Shown one piece after another: positions 62,961-64,000 of a stretch of 64,000 nucleotides of DNA. A model generated the notes under the pieces. The model saw nothing but the letters and a program-made list of their open reading frames with translations. It had not been told where the DNA came from and ran no database searches. The translations under genes were made by a program, and so were the position numbers. Source of the stretch: Aphidius gifuensis (lineage: Eukaryota; Arthropoda; Insecta; Hymenoptera; Braconidae); assembly GCF_014905175.1 (NCBI RefSeq), contig NC_057788.1, forward strand, positions 5,456,001 to 5,520,000, written 5' to 3'. Numbering within the stretch: position 1 is the stretch's first letter; each line of letters opens with the position of its first letter.

Positions 62961-64000
62961 ACCGGACGGAATTCACAACGAGCCTCAAGTTGAAAAGACA
63001 TAGATAGAAATAGAGACTGATGAGCAAAAAATAAAAAAACTGCACATAGTGCTGTCCCGTAAAGATCTTTAGAATAAAAAAATAAAAAAAAAGCTTGACT
63101 CACTTTTTAGTCTTTCTTTTTTCGTTTACACACTAAATTTGTTCTTTTTTATACTTATTTCTCTGGGGGGTGTGAAAGCTTGTTCTCAATATGATACCAA
63201 TAGCAATCTAAGAGGGGCTTGAGTAGACAGACTTTTAAAACTGTTCAAAAAATTCTCGTTACATTTGCACTTATAGGACTTAATTTTTTTATTTCTTCAT
63301 TGTTCGTGAAAGTTAAATTCAGCTTTTTTACTAAAGCTATCAAGTTATGTTTTTTTTTATTGGGTATTGTGTTTTAAGAATAAATATTTTTTAGAAAAAT
63401 TGTCATTCGTTGCGGTTATTTTTATTTATTCACTTTCTTTTTTTTTCTTTTATTGTTATCACATCTATTTAAATTCACCGTGAAAATAATCAAAAATAAA
63501 GTCAATCCGGAAACGATGATATAAATAAACTTGGAAAAGAGACAATATTAAATAGCAAAATAAAAATAACTTAAGGTATTTAGCAAGGAGAATTTTTATA
63601 CGAATTTAGAGCTTTTTAACTCCATGATTTTTCAACAATTTGGTATTGGACGTTTTTTTATTTTATTTTTTTAGTTATTGCTCATGTTAGCGAGATCGAC
63701 GAATGTTCCCATGAAATATACAACTATATAGCTTTAGACTTACTTTTCCAGTTTTATAAATCTCATTTTATTTATTCATTTTTTTCTGTTTTCATTTTTT
63801 CTTACGCTTTTTTTGTCTGATATTATACTTTAACATGCAATATGTAAAAGTAAATGCAATGCAGAAAGTAAACATATATCTACATATGTTGTGATATAAA
63901 TAATAAACATGTATGTGTTGTATGGCTGAGCTGTTATACCGAGCGCAAAAAGGTTTCCATTGTGAAACGGTTGGCGTTTCCACCCACTAGACGAACAAAC
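62961..64000. other. AT-rich stretch to the window end
   Basis: Nothing recognised. Confidence 0.6.

Noticed and set aside
1..64000. tRNA, rRNA, CRISPR array, bacterial-type operons or an integrated virus
   Set aside because: No tRNA T-arm/acceptor pairs, regularly spaced repeats or viral replication reading frames were seen on either strand. A tRNAscan and profile search would be decisive.

Overview
The window is AT-rich animal nuclear DNA (I judge roughly one third G+C by eye), full of long A/T homopolymers, TATATA runs and simple repeats. It has no operon-like gene packing, no rRNA or tRNA that I can recognise, and no transposase or reverse-transcriptase reading frame. The one clear gene is split by a spliceosomal intron with GT..AG ends. 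The texture and the gene fit an insect, plausibly a wasp-like hymenopteran, but the order is an inference from texture only.

The supported gene lies on the minus strand between about 52.36 and 55.0 kb. Two exons encode 415 residues of a nucleolar protein 4 (NOL4/NOL4L) homologue: a 51-codon internal exon (54836..54988) ending in GKHAGQKRTYRT, and a 364-codon terminal exon (52495..53589) opening with ITETYAFLPREAVTRF. Together they rebuild the conserved NOL4 block, and a second conserved block (VDYSLSITTTYLKH) follows after a long Ser/Thr/Pro-rich insert. The N-terminal exons are not recognisable and probably lie beyond position 64000, which would make 54989..64000 mostly a large upstream intron or 5' region.

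The rest, 1 to about 52.3 kb, reads as a gene-poor flank. AT-rich desert alternates with GC-richer islands of 100 to 1000 bp. Several islands are strongly strand-asymmetric: purine-rich on the left and pyrimidine-rich on the right, with a sharp switch near 13.57, 22.2, 24.6, 26.85, 34.49, 48.94 and 50.93 kb. The pyrimidine-rich parts carry a recurrent word, ACCACCC, often as TTTTACCACCC. The long Phe/Leu/Ser/Pro-rich open frames there are explained by composition.

Weak candidate exons are listed with low confidence, chiefly a minus-strand possible first exon at 11804..11848 and a minus-strand possible terminal exon at 20467..20570. I found no gene cluster or defence-like system. The most unusual non-coding signals are the ACCACCC word family, the purine-to-pyrimidine switch islands, and a 13-bp-arm inverted repeat at 59570..59597.
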